A stretch of 37,417 nt of DNA from the NCBI RefSeq assembly GCF_037440165.1, contig NZ_JBBIUQ010000026.1, forward strand, positions 1-37,417, in the 5' to 3' direction. This document shows, piece after piece, positions 24,842-35,096 of the stretch. A program made the translations under genes and the position numbers. The stretch's first letter is position 1, and every line of letters begins with the position of its first letter. Source of the DNA: Ignavibacterium sp037440165 (GTDB taxonomy: Bacteria > Bacteroidota > Ignavibacteria > Ignavibacteriales > Ignavibacteriaceae). Under the pieces are notes generated by a model. That model was not told the DNA's origin, ran no database searches, and worked only from the letters and a program-made list of their open reading frames with translations.

Positions 24842-27826
24842 ATGTTTCCTAAACTTTACAAAGTTTTAATCATTCTAATGTTTGCCGTTTCGTTTGTTCA
24901 CGCACAGAACGGAAGAATTTCCGGTGCTGTGACAGATAAACAAACCGGCGAACCGCTAATTTGTGCTAATATCATTGTTGTGGGAACAACATTTGGTGCG
25001 GCAGCCAATGTTAACGGAGAATACATCATCAACAATATTCCGGTAGGTAACTATACTGTTAAAGCTTCTTACATCGGTTACCAAGATGTTACCGTTAGCA
25101 ATCTGATTGTTAACTCTGGATTAACAACCAGATTAAATTTTGAACTAACTTCATCTCAGATTTCAACTGAAGAGGTTGTTATTATATCTCAAAGACCATT
25201 GATTGAAAAAACCTCAACAAATGCTAAAAGAATTGTCGACAATACTCAGGTTGAAGCTCTGGGCTTCAGAGGATTGCAGGATGCAGTTTCTCTGCTGCCA
25301 GGAGTTGTTCAGCAGAATGGCAGATTGTTCATTCGTGGAAGTCGTCCTGATGAGACTGGTTATACAGTTGAAGGAGCAGATGTTAAAGATGTATTGAACA
25401 GGAACGGCGGCTCACTTGTAAATGTCATTCCTGATGCTGTTCAGGAAGTTTCTGTTCAGGCAGGTGGTTATACTGCAGAATATGGAAATGCCAATGCTGG
25501 TATCGTTTCGTCCGAATTCAAAACAGGAACAAATAATTTTCATTTCTCTTTCCGTTCTGAAACAGACAACTTTGGCAATTATCCCGGTGAAAAATTCCTC
25601 GGAACATATTCATATGGATTTTCAAGCAATGTTTTCACTGTAAGTGGTCCGACATTCACGGATAAATTGAAATTCTTCTTATCTGGCGAAAACACTTTCA
25701 GCAGAGATGTTCCAAGATTTTTCAGTGCAAATCCATCAACATTCTCTGATGGTGCTTTATGGGATACTACTAAAATTTTTGATACTGGTGTTTTTGGCGG
25801 TGATAAAAATGAATATCGAATTCTTAATTGGGGAAATGCTAATCTTCCAGGTAATATGAATAACCGTTATACAGCTAATGGAACTTTATTATTTGATAGC
25901 AATCCGCTTTTCCTCAGATTAGCTGGTGCATTTTCCAGATCTCAAACTCAGGGTATGAATAACATTATTAACATATTCAACACTGATCGTTTGGCTAAGA
26001 CTGATATTTCAACCTTATTACTGAACTTAAAAGGTACATATCTCTTAGGTTCAAATTCATTTATTGAAGGACTTGTTGGATTTTATGATTACAGAGGTAA
26101 AACTTTCGATCCTGTATTTGAAGATGACTTCCTTTCTTACAGCGACAGCTTAGCCGCTGCAAAACATGGCTGGACATTTTCAAACTATTTCTCAGATCCT
26201 GCTGATTATGATTTCTATGGATTTCCATTCAGCAGACCGGGAGCTAATTTAGTAGGATATACAAAAGATCATAATAACTACTTAACCGCTTCTCTTGCTT
26301 ATACAGGACAGATAGGAATCCACGCATTAAAAGTTGGTGGTTCTTATCAGAGATATACTGTAAGAAGATGGCAAGTTGGAAACGCTGGCAACTTCTTGTC
26401 AACTGTAAGAAATAATCCTGACCTTGCTAGAGATTCGCTGAGCACTTTGATCAGCACAACCTTATTTGCCAACTTCAACAATTACGGTTTTGATGTATTT
26501 GGAAATGAGACTGATGAAGAAGGATTGTTTGCACCAAAGCATCCTGTATTTGCTTCCGCTTACATCGTTGACCGAATTGAAATCAGTGACCTCATCATCA
26601 ATGCAGGTTTAAGATTTGATCATATTGATATGGATAGCTGGGCTTGGGAAGATCCAAGATTACCAGTATTCGATACCAGAACAAATCTTATTCCTGATTC
26701 TGCAATAAGAAGTGGAGATAAATTTAATTTCGTATCTCCAAGACTTGGATTTGCGTTCCCGATTTCCGACAAAACAGTTTTCCATTTACAATATGGAAAA
26801 TTTGTTCAGGCACCAAGTTTAGATATTGCTTATCGTGGTGTATTTATAGCTGCCCAGCAATTGAGAGCTGCTAACTTGTTTACTAACCCAATTGCATATA
26901 ATCCAAATCCAATCAGAACTACTCAATACGAAGTTGGCTTTGGACATCAATTCTCTGATTTTGCAGCTTTCGATCTAACTGCTTTCTACAAGGATATAAA
27001 AGGACAAATTCAATATGCAGTTATTCCAACAGCTCCGGGTGCATTCAGAGCAAATTATTCTGCTTTTGTTAATCAGGACTTTGCTACAAACAAAGGCGTT
27101 GAATTAAGCTTAAAGCTGCGCAGGGTTTCAAGAGTAAGCGGTTCAATAGATTACACTTTCTCATCAGCAGAAGGAACAAACTCACTTTCAAACAGCGGTC
27201 TTGGCTCAGTTGAAGTGAACAGAAATGTTCCTACAGTATTAATTCCTCTGGATTATAATCAAACACATCGAGGTTCTATTTTCCTTGATTACAGATTCGA
27301 TAAAGATGATGGAGGTCCGATACTTGAAAGACTCGGATTCAACCTTCTGCTTACATTCAACAGCGGTCATCCATTTACATACTCACAATGGACTGGCTTG
27401 GGTCAGTCATCTGCCTGGACTGGTGGTTTAACACCTATAGGAACAGGTGATACAAGAGGCAGGAGACCAATCGGTCCGATAAACTCAGCTAAGACTCCAT
27501 GGGTTTATAATATTGATTTCAGAATTGATAAAACAGTCACAATTTACAACCTTGATGTAAACTTCTACATTCAGGTATTTAATCTTCTGAATACTAAGAG
27601 CGTTATAAATGTTTATGATAAAACAGGTAATGCTTTCGATGACGGATTCTTATCAACCACAGATGCACAAACTCTAATTCAAGGCGATCCGGCCAGATAT
27701 GAGAGATTTGCTGACCTTTACAGAGCAATCAACCTGGAAAATAGGCAGGCAGCATTTCAGGTTTATGGCTTTGACTTATTCGGATCACCCAGACAGCTCA
27801 GAATTGGTGTTTGGATTAACTATTAA
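24842..27826 (+). CDS. TonB-dependent receptor with carboxypeptidase-regulatory-like domain
   Basis: 994 residues: signal peptide (about 1-21, ending VHAQ), a carboxypeptidase-regulatory-like domain (about 25-110: GRISGAVTDKQTGEPL, VNGEYIINNIPVGNYTV), a plug domain (about 120-235: LQDAVSLLPGVVQQNG, LFIRGSRPDETGYTVEGADV, GGYTAEYGNANAGIV), then a long beta-barrel ending in an aromatic residue (WINY). Such receptors import ligands across the outer membrane using TonB energy. The ligand is not evident. GGAGG precedes the start. No SusD partner follows; instead a T9SS-type cargo and a PorV-like protein do, so it could serve secretion or surface assembly rather than glycan uptake. Confidence 0.94.
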   Translation: MFPKLYKVLIILMFAVSFVHAQNGRISGAVTDKQTGEPLICANIIVVGTTFGAAANVNGEYIINNIPVGNYTVKASYIGYQDVTVSNLIVNSGLTTRLNFELTSSQISTEEVVIISQRPLIEKTSTNAKRIVDNTQVEALGFRGLQDAVSLLPGVVQQNGRLFIRGSRPDETGYTVEGADVKDVLNRNGGSLVNVIPDAVQEVSVQAGGYTAEYGNANAGIVSSEFKTGTNNFHFSFRSETDNFGNYPGEKFLGTYSYGFSSNVFTVSGPTFTDKLKFFLSGENTFSRDVPRFFSANPSTFSDGALWDTTKIFDTGVFGGDKNEYRILNWGNANLPGNMNNRYTANGTLLFDSNPLFLRLAGAFSRSQTQGMNNIINIFNTDRLAKTDISTLLLNLKGTYLLGSNSFIEGLVGFYDYRGKTFDPVFEDDFLSYSDSLAAAKHGWTFSNYFSDPADYDFYGFPFSRPGANLVGYTKDHNNYLTASLAYTGQIGIHALKVGGSYQRYTVRRWQVGNAGNFLSTVRNNPDLARDSLSTLISTTLFANFNNYGFDVFGNETDEEGLFAPKHPVFASAYIVDRIEISDLIINAGLRFDHIDMDSWAWEDPRLPVFDTRTNLIPDSAIRSGDKFNFVSPRLGFAFPISDKTVFHLQYGKFVQAPSLDIAYRGVFIAAQQLRAANLFTNPIAYNPNPIRTTQYEVGFGHQFSDFAAFDLTAFYKDIKGQIQYAVIPTAPGAFRANYSAFVNQDFATNKGVELSLKLRRVSRVSGSIDYTFSSAEGTNSLSNSGLGSVEVNRNVPTVLIPLDYNQTHRGSIFLDYRFDKDDGGPILERLGFNLLLTFNSGHPFTYSQWTGLGQSSAWTGGLTPIGTGDTRGRRPIGPINSAKTPWVYNIDFRIDKTVTIYNLDVNFYIQVFNLLNTKSVINVYDKTGNAFDDGFLSTTDAQTLIQGDPARYERFADLYRAINLENRQAAFQVYGFDLFGSPRQLRIGVWINY

Positions 27827-27846
27827 TTATTCGGAGGTTAATTAAC

Positions 27847-30800
27847 ATGAAAAAATTAAAAATATTTATTACTGTAATTACACTTCTCTTTCTGGTCTAT
27901 CCTCATTCTTTGCATGCAAATTATGAGGGAGATCAAAAAGATAAGGGTAGAAAACCAAATCTTCAGAAAGTGCTAGCTGATCCGGTGATGAGCTTGATGA
28001 ACATTAATAACGCTTCGATGTGGGTTAATGATAATGGTTTTCATGATTGGGTGATTGGCGGAGGTTGGAATGGCGCTTTTCCTATAGGTACAACTGTCGG
28101 TGCTATTTTTGCTGAAGGTATCGTTTGGGGTGGTATAGTCAATGATGGTAATTCACCTGTTGTTAGAGTTAATGGTAACACCTACGGCTCAGGTACAAAT
28201 GCTATTACCAGATTATTCAGAGTCAGACCTGATTATAACCGTGCAGATTTAACAAATGATGCTGCTACTTATTTTCAGATTGCACCTTCATCTGTAACTC
28301 CTGCAGATATACAGATAATAAGAGATCAGTATGCAAAAGACTGGAACGAATGGCCTGCTGATAAAGGAGCACCGTTCGATGATAAAAATGGAAATGGTAC
28401 CTATGAACCAACTGTTGATGTTCCGGGTATTCCTGGCGCTTCACAAACTCTGTTCATTCTTTATGATGATTCTGGTTCTGAGGGTAACTATGGTTCGCCT
28501 CCAATTGGACTTGAAATCGGTGAAACCTATTGGGCTTATGCTGTTACTGGTCCTCTGGCAAATGTTATTTTCAAAAAAGTAAATATCATTTATAAAGGTA
28601 CTGCTACTTCGGCTCCTGGTTCAACAATAGATAGTATGTATATTGTTCAGTGGGCTGATCCTGATGTTGGTAACTCAACTGATGACTTTGCAGGATGCGA
28701 TACCGTTCTGAACTTAGGTTATGCATACAGTTCAAAAGCAACTGATGCTACTTATGATGGTATTGGATTTCCACCCCCGGCAGTTGGTTACGACTTCTTA
28801 TCGGGTGTTTCTAAATTTACAGGCAATCCTGATGACAGTGCTATTGTTGATTTAAAATGGAAAAAAGGATACAAATATATAAACAGGAAACCGATGAGCT
28901 CTTTTGTTTACTTCGCAGCTGGCGGTTCCTGGAGCGATCCATCTTTCAACTATAATGGTACTCTTCAATTTTATAATCTGATGAGAGGTAAATTACCTGA
29001 ACCAAGATACCCTTCTGGCGATGATTTCCCACCTGAAGTTGTTGATTATGCACCAGATGGAACATTCTTGCTAACCGGAGATCCCGTTTTTGGTTTAGGT
29101 AAAATCGATGGACGGAAAGAAGGTCCTGGTGACAGAAGAATTATGGTAACAAATGGTCCTATATCTTTAACTCTTGGTGATACTGCTCAGGTGGTATTAG
29201 CATTGGTTTATGGAATGGGTAAAAACAACCTGTCAAGTATAAGTGCACTGAAATTTAATGATCAGTTTGCACAATTTGCTTTCGATCAGTTGTTTAATGT
29301 TCCTGTAATGCCAACTCCTGATATCAGCGCTGTTGAACTTGATGGCAAGGTTTCGATAACCTGGAGTAAAGATGAAGAAGTTAAAAATGCAATTGAAAAC
29401 GCAACACACGGACCTTATGAATTCGAAGGATATGCATTATATCAATTACCATTTGGTTCAACCGATATCAAAGATCCAAATGCTGTTCGTATCGCAATTT
29501 ACGATGTGGTTAATGGTGTTTCAGTTTTATCTGATAAATTCCTCGATGAAGCAACCGGTTTAATCTTCTCAAAACCCGTTGCATTCTTGGATAACACAAA
29601 GGGATTACAAAGATATCTGACCATTGATAAAGATTATATAAATAATAAATCTCTTATCAACGGTCAGTCATATACATTTGCAGTTACTGCTCTGGCTTAT
29701 AATAATGATCCAGGATTACCTGCAAACATTTTAGAATCTGCTCCAGCAATTGTGAATGTAACTCCGCAATCAACAAAACCAGGTGTAAGATATAATTCTG
29801 TAGTTGGTGATACAATTGTTGCTTCACATACTGCCGGTGGAAGTGATGGTTCTGTAATTGCAATAATCGTAGATCCATCACAATTAAAAGGTCATAACTA
29901 TAGAGTTACTTTTGAAGAAACGACAGCTGGAACAGTCTGGAATTTAATTGATTTAACAGATAATGTGGTTGTATTGTCAAATCAGTTGAATCAAGCAGGT
30001 AATGAAGACTATGCAATTGTTGATGGAATGCTGATTAAAGTCGTAGGTCCTCCATTTGCGGGAGTTAAAAACTGGGATATTCCTCAAGGTACAAGAAGAT
30101 TTACCTGGGCTGGTGGAGCAGATGGTTTGCATTTCGAAGGTTTCAATGGTGCTTTAGGATACGCAAGCCCAAGAAGTGTATTTAATGATGGTGTTATGAT
30201 TGTTACACCTGCACAATTGAAGAATGTTGTATTAAGACTCGCAAGTGTAAACTTTACTGGCAACTATGATCCACCTTTTGATGCAAACGATCCGAATGTT
30301 TCATATGGTTACAGATTTTTAAGAGGTGCAACATTACCACCAGCAAAACCTGAATTTGCTCCATTTATTCTTAACCCTACGAGTGGTTATGCATTCCAGG
30401 AATTTGTGAAGAATGTTCCGCTCTCGGCTTGGGATATTGATAACCCCGGTGGTCCAAGAAGACTTGCAGTTGGTTTCCTTGAAAATAATCAGGCAAATGG
30501 ACTGGTAGATGGTAAGTATTGGCCAGGAGATTTTAATGTTTATGATAATACTGCCGGATCTGGACCAAGAGAATGGCTATTTATTTTTGATTCTGATTAC
30601 AGCGAAACATCCGATCCAAATATTGCTCAGGAAATTATCGGTTCTGATGCACCGGTTATGTATTATGCTACCTGGGCAAGACGAGGTGCCGTTCCATTTT
30701 CACCCGGTGGTACTGGTGAAGATGAGTTCCTGATTCTTGCAAATAAGGTAAACTCAGTTGCAGATGTATTTGAATTCTCGACACCAGCACCTTCTTATAA

Positions 30801-31140
30801 CCCTGATCTAGCAAAGACAGATATTGAGAAAATAAATGTATTCCCGAATCCTTACTATGGATATCATAGCAGAGAAACAGCTCCGAATAACAAATATGTT
30901 ACATTCAGTCATTTACCAGAAAAAGCAACTATAAGAATATTTGATCTCAGTGGGGTATTGGTAAGGACTATTATTAAAAATTCTCCTGCTCAATTCCAAA
31001 CCTGGGATCTGCAGAATGATAACAATTATCCTGTAGCCAGCGGAGTATATATCGCTTACATTGATTTACCTGATTTAGGAAAAACTAAAATTCTAAAATT
31101 GGCTATAATCAATGAACAGCAAATGCTCAAAGTATATTAA
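27847..31140 (+). CDS. Large secreted protein with T9SS-type C-terminal domain
   Basis: 1,097 residues with a signal peptide (MKKLKIFITVITLLFLVYP). The C-terminal part (about residues 1000-1090) is a T9SS sorting-type domain: INVFPNPYYGYHSRET, ATIRIFDLSGVLVRTI, and VASGVYIAYIDLP. The middle contains a Ca-binding-like loop DDKNGNGTYEP (about residue 178), a fibronectin-like segment near ISAVELDGKVSITWSKDEE, and many Asp/Gly/Pro-rich turns. I recognise no enzyme motif. Strong GGAGG ribosome-binding site. Likely exported by T9SS and surface-anchored, with the downstream PorV-family protein as a possible partner. Confidence 0.85.
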   Translation: MKKLKIFITVITLLFLVYPHSLHANYEGDQKDKGRKPNLQKVLADPVMSLMNINNASMWVNDNGFHDWVIGGGWNGAFPIGTTVGAIFAEGIVWGGIVNDGNSPVVRVNGNTYGSGTNAITRLFRVRPDYNRADLTNDAATYFQIAPSSVTPADIQIIRDQYAKDWNEWPADKGAPFDDKNGNGTYEPTVDVPGIPGASQTLFILYDDSGSEGNYGSPPIGLEIGETYWAYAVTGPLANVIFKKVNIIYKGTATSAPGSTIDSMYIVQWADPDVGNSTDDFAGCDTVLNLGYAYSSKATDATYDGIGFPPPAVGYDFLSGVSKFTGNPDDSAIVDLKWKKGYKYINRKPMSSFVYFAAGGSWSDPSFNYNGTLQFYNLMRGKLPEPRYPSGDDFPPEVVDYAPDGTFLLTGDPVFGLGKIDGRKEGPGDRRIMVTNGPISLTLGDTAQVVLALVYGMGKNNLSSISALKFNDQFAQFAFDQLFNVPVMPTPDISAVELDGKVSITWSKDEEVKNAIENATHGPYEFEGYALYQLPFGSTDIKDPNAVRIAIYDVVNGVSVLSDKFLDEATGLIFSKPVAFLDNTKGLQRYLTIDKDYINNKSLINGQSYTFAVTALAYNNDPGLPANILESAPAIVNVTPQSTKPGVRYNSVVGDTIVASHTAGGSDGSVIAIIVDPSQLKGHNYRVTFEETTAGTVWNLIDLTDNVVVLSNQLNQAGNEDYAIVDGMLIKVVGPPFAGVKNWDIPQGTRRFTWAGGADGLHFEGFNGALGYASPRSVFNDGVMIVTPAQLKNVVLRLASVNFTGNYDPPFDANDPNVSYGYRFLRGATLPPAKPEFAPFILNPTSGYAFQEFVKNVPLSAWDIDNPGGPRRLAVGFLENNQANGLVDGKYWPGDFNVYDNTAGSGPREWLFIFDSDYSETSDPNIAQEIIGSDAPVMYYATWARRGAVPFSPGGTGEDEFLILANKVNSVADVFEFSTPAPSYNPDLAKTDIEKINVFPNPYYGYHSRETAPNNKYVTFSHLPEKATIRIFDLSGVLVRTIIKNSPAQFQTWDLQNDNNYPVASGVYIAYIDLPDLGKTKILKLAIINEQQMLKVY

Positions 31141-31209
31141 AAGGAAAGGGTAGTGATGAAAAAGCTAAATAGCCCTTTTAATAAATTTTTAATTTATTCG
31201 GAGGAAAAA

Positions 31210-32250
31210 ATGTTAGAAATTAGAAAAATATTTTTAGTAATAATCCTGTTTGGTTTTGCTGTCACCGAAGTTTTAGGTGGCGGGCAGAATCGTGCAGGTA
31301 CAGCAGGTGCTCCGGAATTGAGAATTCCTGTGGGCGCTAAATATCTTAGTATGGCTGGTGCTTCAATCTCGTATGTTAAAGGACTGGAATCTATTTACTG
31401 GAATCCAGCTGGCGTTGATTGGAGTCCCAACGATGCAAACGCTCTATTCTCTTACAGATCATATATTGCTGATATGTCAATGAACTTCGTTGCTGCCAGC
31501 GGAAGATTAGGCGATGTTGGTACATTCGGTGTTTCTTTCCGCTCATTGAATATTGGTGATATAAATGTTACAACAATGGATCAACCTGATGGAACAGGGC
31601 AAATCATTAGTCCGACATACTTTGTACTTGGATTAACTTACTCCAAGCAGCTTACAGACAGAATATCTGTTGGTGCAAACTTTAATCTGATAAGCGAAAC
31701 TATTGACAGAGCTGCTGCCAGCACATTTGCATTCGATTTCGGTGTTCAGTACAAAGATTTATTTGCTCTGCCGGGATTTAATCTCGGTGTTGTTGTAAAA
31801 AATCTTGGTGCACCAATTAAATATGATGGAAATGGACTTTATGTCAATGCTAACGATCCCGGCTCACAGCGTGGTCCAACATTTCTGAAAATAGATGCTG
31901 CTTCTGCTGAATTGCCATCAGAAATAGCAATTGGACTTTCTTATCACAGAAATATTGATAATGAGAATTCCTTAACAGGATCATTTTCATTCCAGAACAA
32001 CAACTATTCTTACGATGATTATAAGTTTGGTCTGGAATATTCCTACAAAAATTTCTTCTCAGTCAGAGGTGGTTATTTGTGGGCTCCTCAGTCAGATGAT
32101 AATACACCATACATTTTCCAGAACTACACACTTGGTGTTGGTTTGAATCTTAAAGAATTCAGCGGTTTGGATTTATCACTTGATTACGCTTATGTTCCTG
32201 TTAAGTTCTTTGATGCAAATCATGTATTTGCATTGTCATTCGGTTTCTAA
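31210..32250 (+). CDS. PorV/PorQ family outer-membrane protein
   Basis: About 346 residues with a signal peptide (MLEIRKIFLVIILFGFAVT) and the family opening RIPVGAKYLSMAGASIS then ESIYWNPAGVDW, followed by FoxL/FadL-like barrel strands (GDVGTFGVSFRSLNIGD, LTDRISVGANFNL, DFGVQYKD) and a terminal FALSFGF. PorV shuttles T9SS cargo at the outer membrane; PorQ-like paralogues are commonly encoded beside T9SS cargo. The ATG at 31210 has TCGGAGG upstream; an ATG at 31156 with a weaker site would extend the N-terminus by 18 residues. Last gene of the operon, followed by a strong terminator. Confidence 0.88.
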   Translation: MLEIRKIFLVIILFGFAVTEVLGGGQNRAGTAGAPELRIPVGAKYLSMAGASISYVKGLESIYWNPAGVDWSPNDANALFSYRSYIADMSMNFVAASGRLGDVGTFGVSFRSLNIGDINVTTMDQPDGTGQIISPTYFVLGLTYSKQLTDRISVGANFNLISETIDRAAASTFAFDFGVQYKDLFALPGFNLGVVVKNLGAPIKYDGNGLYVNANDPGSQRGPTFLKIDAASAELPSEIAIGLSYHRNIDNENSLTGSFSFQNNNYSYDDYKFGLEYSYKNFFSVRGGYLWAPQSDDNTPYIFQNYTLGVGLNLKEFSGLDLSLDYAYVPVKFFDANHVFALSFGF

Positions 32251-32272
32251 TTCTTCTCTTCTCTAATCTGTT

Positions 32273-32306
32273 AATCCGTGCGACTTAAAAGCCGCACGGA
32301 TTTTTT
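32273..32306 (+). terminator. Rho-independent terminator of the secretion operon
   Basis: 10-bp stem AATCCGTGCG/CGCACGGATT with a 10-base loop, followed by six T. Located 22 bases after the PorV-family stop codon. Confidence 0.9.
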
Positions 32307-32405
32307 ATTTCTAGCAAACCACTTCTAAATAAAATTACTTAATGTAACTGTTATCGTGTGATTAACTCAATCGAAGAGAGATGATTAAATTTTTATTTTG
32401 AGTAG

Positions 32406-32425
32406 GGTCGAGGCTTGCCTCGACC
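32406..32425. repeat. Perfect 20-bp palindrome (GGTCGAGGC-TT-GCCTCGACC)
   Basis: Nine-base arms with a two-base centre, preceded by GTAG. Too far from a T-run to be a terminator. Similar in build to 32547-32566 and 37352-37373. Confidence 0.85.
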
Positions 32426-32546
32426 GATAAAATTAGAGATTATGGAATTGTTAAGTAACAATAGAGATAATATTTCCAATTTTTAATAAATAAAATTGAA
32501 TGTAAGTAATGTACTCTAGTCCATTCCGTATTTTTCTCAAGATCGA

Positions 32547-32566
32547 GGGAAGGGCAAGCCCTTCCC
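32547..32566. repeat. Perfect 20-bp palindrome (GGGAAGGGC-AA-GCCCTTCCC)
   Basis: Nine-base arms with an AA centre, just 16 bases from the stop codon of the minus-strand HerA-like gene. No T-run follows on either strand. Confidence 0.85.
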
Positions 32567-32581
32567 CTGCATAATTAAATT

Positions 32582-34144
32582 TTATCTTCTTCTTCCGCCT
32601 AAACCTAAGACGCCAAAAATTCCTCTAGCAATTTCTCTAACTAAAGTTCTTCCGACTTGCTTTGCCAAAGGGCTGCTTGCAATTTTTTCAGCAGTAGATT
32701 TTTCAGTTCGTCTTGAGGTTGTTGTTTTAGGCTGCTCGGGAAACTTGACAGGAGGAACTTCTTTACTTATTTCATTTGCTTCAACTTGTGCTCTTTGAAT
32801 TTTAGCATTAAGAATTTCATAAGCACTTTCTCTGTCAATTAATTCATTATACTTAGTTACTAATTTTGAAATTGATACTTTTTCATTTAATTCATCCTCT
32901 GTTAAAACATCCATCCTTGATCTTGGTGCACAAAGCAAAGTAGCAGCAAGAGGAGTAGGTATTCCTTTTTCATTCAGAACTGTAATGGCTGCTTCTCCAA
33001 TACCAAGTGAAGTAAGTAACTCATCTGTCTTATAAAATTCACTTAAGGGATAATTCTCTGAAGTAAGTTTTATCATCTTTCTGTCCTGTGCAGTAAACGC
33101 ACGAAGTGCGTGTTGAATCTTAAAACCTAACTGACTGAGCACTGCTGCCGGTATGTCCTGAGGATTTTGTGTGCAAAAATAAATTCCAACTCCTTTTGAT
33201 CTTATCAGCTTTATAATTGTTTCAATCTGCTCGAGTAAAGCCTTGCTTGCTTCATTGAAAATCAGATGGGCTTCATCAATAACTACAACCAGTTTTGGCT
33301 CTGGTTTGTCGCCAAGTTCAGGGAATGTCTGATAAATTTCTGCAAGAAGGCATAACATAAAAGTAGAAAATAATTTTGGACGGTTCTGCAAATCAATTAA
33401 TCTTAAAACAGAAATAACTCCGTTGCCATTCTCATCAACTCGCAGCAAATCTTCAACTTCAAAAGATCTTTCACCAAAAAATTTATCTGCACCTTGTTGT
33501 TCAAGTTCAATAACCTTTCTGAGAATTGTACCTAAAGAAGTTGTAGAAATTTTTCCATAATCTTTTTCTATTTCGGTTTTACCTTCATTTGAAGCATACT
33601 GCAATATTTTTTTGAAATCTTTCAAATCAAGTAAAGGAAGATTATTATCATCGCAGTATTTGAAAAGCACAGAAACTAATCCCGATTGTACATCATTCAA
33701 CTCAAGAATTTTGGAAAGAAGTATTGGACCAAACTCAGAAACTGTTGCTCTTAATCTGACACCTTTTTCTTCTGAAAGAGATAAGAATTCAACAGAAAAT
33801 TTTTTTGGTTGATAAGGAATTCCGATTTTCTGATAACGTTCTTCAATTTTAGAATTAGCAGTTCCTTCTGCAGCTATGCCGCTTAAATCTCCTTTAATGT
33901 CCATCAAAAACACTGGAATACTTTTATCAGACAAAGCCTCAGCAAATACCTGTACAGTTTTTGTTTTGCCAGTTCCAGTAGCACCCGCAATTAAACCGTG
34001 CCTGTTTACAGAAGTCAAAGGCATTTTGATATGAAGATTAGGAATAGCTTCTCCGTTGAATATAGCTGTTCCAAACATGATTGAATCTCCCTTGAATGAA
34101 TAACCTTGCTGAATACTTTCGATAAATTTTTCTTTTGTGCTCAT
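32582..34144 (-). CDS. HerA-like helicase/ATPase (DUF853)
   Basis: 520 residues matching the DUF853 (E. coli YjgR) branch of HerA/FtsK-type ATPases. Walker A GATGTGKT at 54-61 follows MPLTSVNRHGLIAG; FLMDIKGDLSGIA is the family's next block; Walker B VVVIDEAHLIF is near 290; the sensor region has FCTQNPQDIPAAVLSQLG. The C-terminal 45 residues are basic and end in GGRRR. The exact role is not established; related proteins act as DNA translocases or helicases. ATG at 34144. Probably a single transcription unit, convergent with the secretion operon. Confidence 0.93.
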   Translation of the reverse strand: MSTKEKFIESIQQGYSFKGDSIMFGTAIFNGEAIPNLHIKMPLTSVNRHGLIAGATGTGKTKTVQVFAEALSDKSIPVFLMDIKGDLSGIAAEGTANSKIEERYQKIGIPYQPKKFSVEFLSLSEEKGVRLRATVSEFGPILLSKILELNDVQSGLVSVLFKYCDDNNLPLLDLKDFKKILQYASNEGKTEIEKDYGKISTTSLGTILRKVIELEQQGADKFFGERSFEVEDLLRVDENGNGVISVLRLIDLQNRPKLFSTFMLCLLAEIYQTFPELGDKPEPKLVVVIDEAHLIFNEASKALLEQIETIIKLIRSKGVGIYFCTQNPQDIPAAVLSQLGFKIQHALRAFTAQDRKMIKLTSENYPLSEFYKTDELLTSLGIGEAAITVLNEKGIPTPLAATLLCAPRSRMDVLTEDELNEKVSISKLVTKYNELIDRESAYEILNAKIQRAQVEANEISKEVPPVKFPEQPKTTTSRRTEKSTAEKIASSPLAKQVGRTLVREIARGIFGVLGLGGRRR

Positions 34145-34177
34145 TTTTAATAATCCGTGTTTAATTGTAATTAAAAT

Positions 34178-34204
34178 AAAAAAAGGGAAGATAAAATTCT
34201 TCCC
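34178..34204 (-). terminator. Rho-independent terminator of the DUF3078 gene
   Basis: On the minus strand, stem GGGAAGA/TCTTCCC with a six-base loop followed by seven T (34184-34178), 20 bases after the DUF3078 stop. It separates that gene from the HerA-like gene. Confidence 0.88.
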
Positions 34205-34224
34205 ATATCTGTAAATGTGTACAA

Positions 34225-35070
34225 TTAAAATAAGCTATAAACAATTCCGATGTTTAATGCTTCTTTAAACTGTGTTCTTCTGCTCTGACTTATTTCGTGG
34301 ACTAACACGACATTAAAGTTAACTGTTATGTAGTTGTTCACTTTTGCTGCAATTGTATTATCCCAGCGAACATCCCACACATCAAGCGAGTTAAATCTAG
34401 AAAACAATCTTAGAAAACTAAGATAGGTCATATTATCATAAAAATTATATTTGACTTCTGAAACTGACTCAATACCAGTATCGAATTTGAATTTTTCAAG
34501 TTCAGCAGTTTCGGGATCATCTGTATACAAAGCGGCAAATTTATCAGCTATAGTTTGTTGAATTGCAACTCCAAGTCTTGATGAAAATAATTCTCCGTGT
34601 GCATACTGAAAACCAAGTGCTTCAGTAAAGTAACCCGGGTCAAAAAGATCAACAATCTGTACTGCCGGATCAGATTTGTAGTCGAAACCTTTTGTGATTG
34701 CGCTTCTGATTGTTAATGCAAAGTAAGGATCAACTACCCAACCAATTTTTCTTGTAACAATGCTTTCAAAATATAATTCATTGTCAGTTGTTCTGTATCC
34801 CTGATCTTCCAATTTAGTTCTTCCATAAGCAGCTTTTAAATATGTTCGCCATTTCCACGGATTATCAAAATAGATTACACCAAAATTTGAAAACAAAGTA
34901 TAAGCTAAAGCATTTGTTCCTCCCTGAGTCCAGTCTTTGAAAGCAATCTGAGAAAGATTGACTCCAACAACTCCACTTGGATTCCAGCCTTGCTTTAATA
35001 ATGAATCAGCAACATCCTGTGCTGATACAATTGTTGTCAGAAAAGCGAGTATAAATATTAATTTTTTCAT
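34225..35070 (-). CDS. DUF3078 outer-membrane protein
   Basis: 281 residues with a signal peptide (MKKLIFILAFLTTIVSAQ). The family hallmark GVNLSQIAFKDWTQGGTNAL follows directly, and the rest is alternating beta strands with aromatic residues (RTYLKAAYGRTKLEDQG, TYLSFLRLFSRF) ending in SLF, as expected of an outer-membrane barrel. DUF3078 proteins are common in Bacteroidota and have no established function. Preceded at 26 bases by a small unknown gene on the same strand and closed by its own terminator. Confidence 0.9.
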   Translation of the reverse strand: MKKLIFILAFLTTIVSAQDVADSLLKQGWNPSGVVGVNLSQIAFKDWTQGGTNALAYTLFSNFGVIYFDNPWKWRTYLKAAYGRTKLEDQGYRTTDNELYFESIVTRKIGWVVDPYFALTIRSAITKGFDYKSDPAVQIVDLFDPGYFTEALGFQYAHGELFSSRLGVAIQQTIADKFAALYTDDPETAELEKFKFDTGIESVSEVKYNFYDNMTYLSFLRLFSRFNSLDVWDVRWDNTIAAKVNNYITVNFNVVLVHEISQSRRTQFKEALNIGIVYSLF

Positions 35071-35096
35071 TTTTATCCTTTCTCTTTATATGATTG

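Larger units (their letters stand above)
32251..32581. other. Convergent intergenic region with terminator and two palindromes
   Basis: No gene is seen in these 331 bases. They hold the operon terminator (32273-32306) and two perfect 20-bp palindromes (32406-32425 and 32547-32566), with AT-rich sequence between them. Confidence 0.7.
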
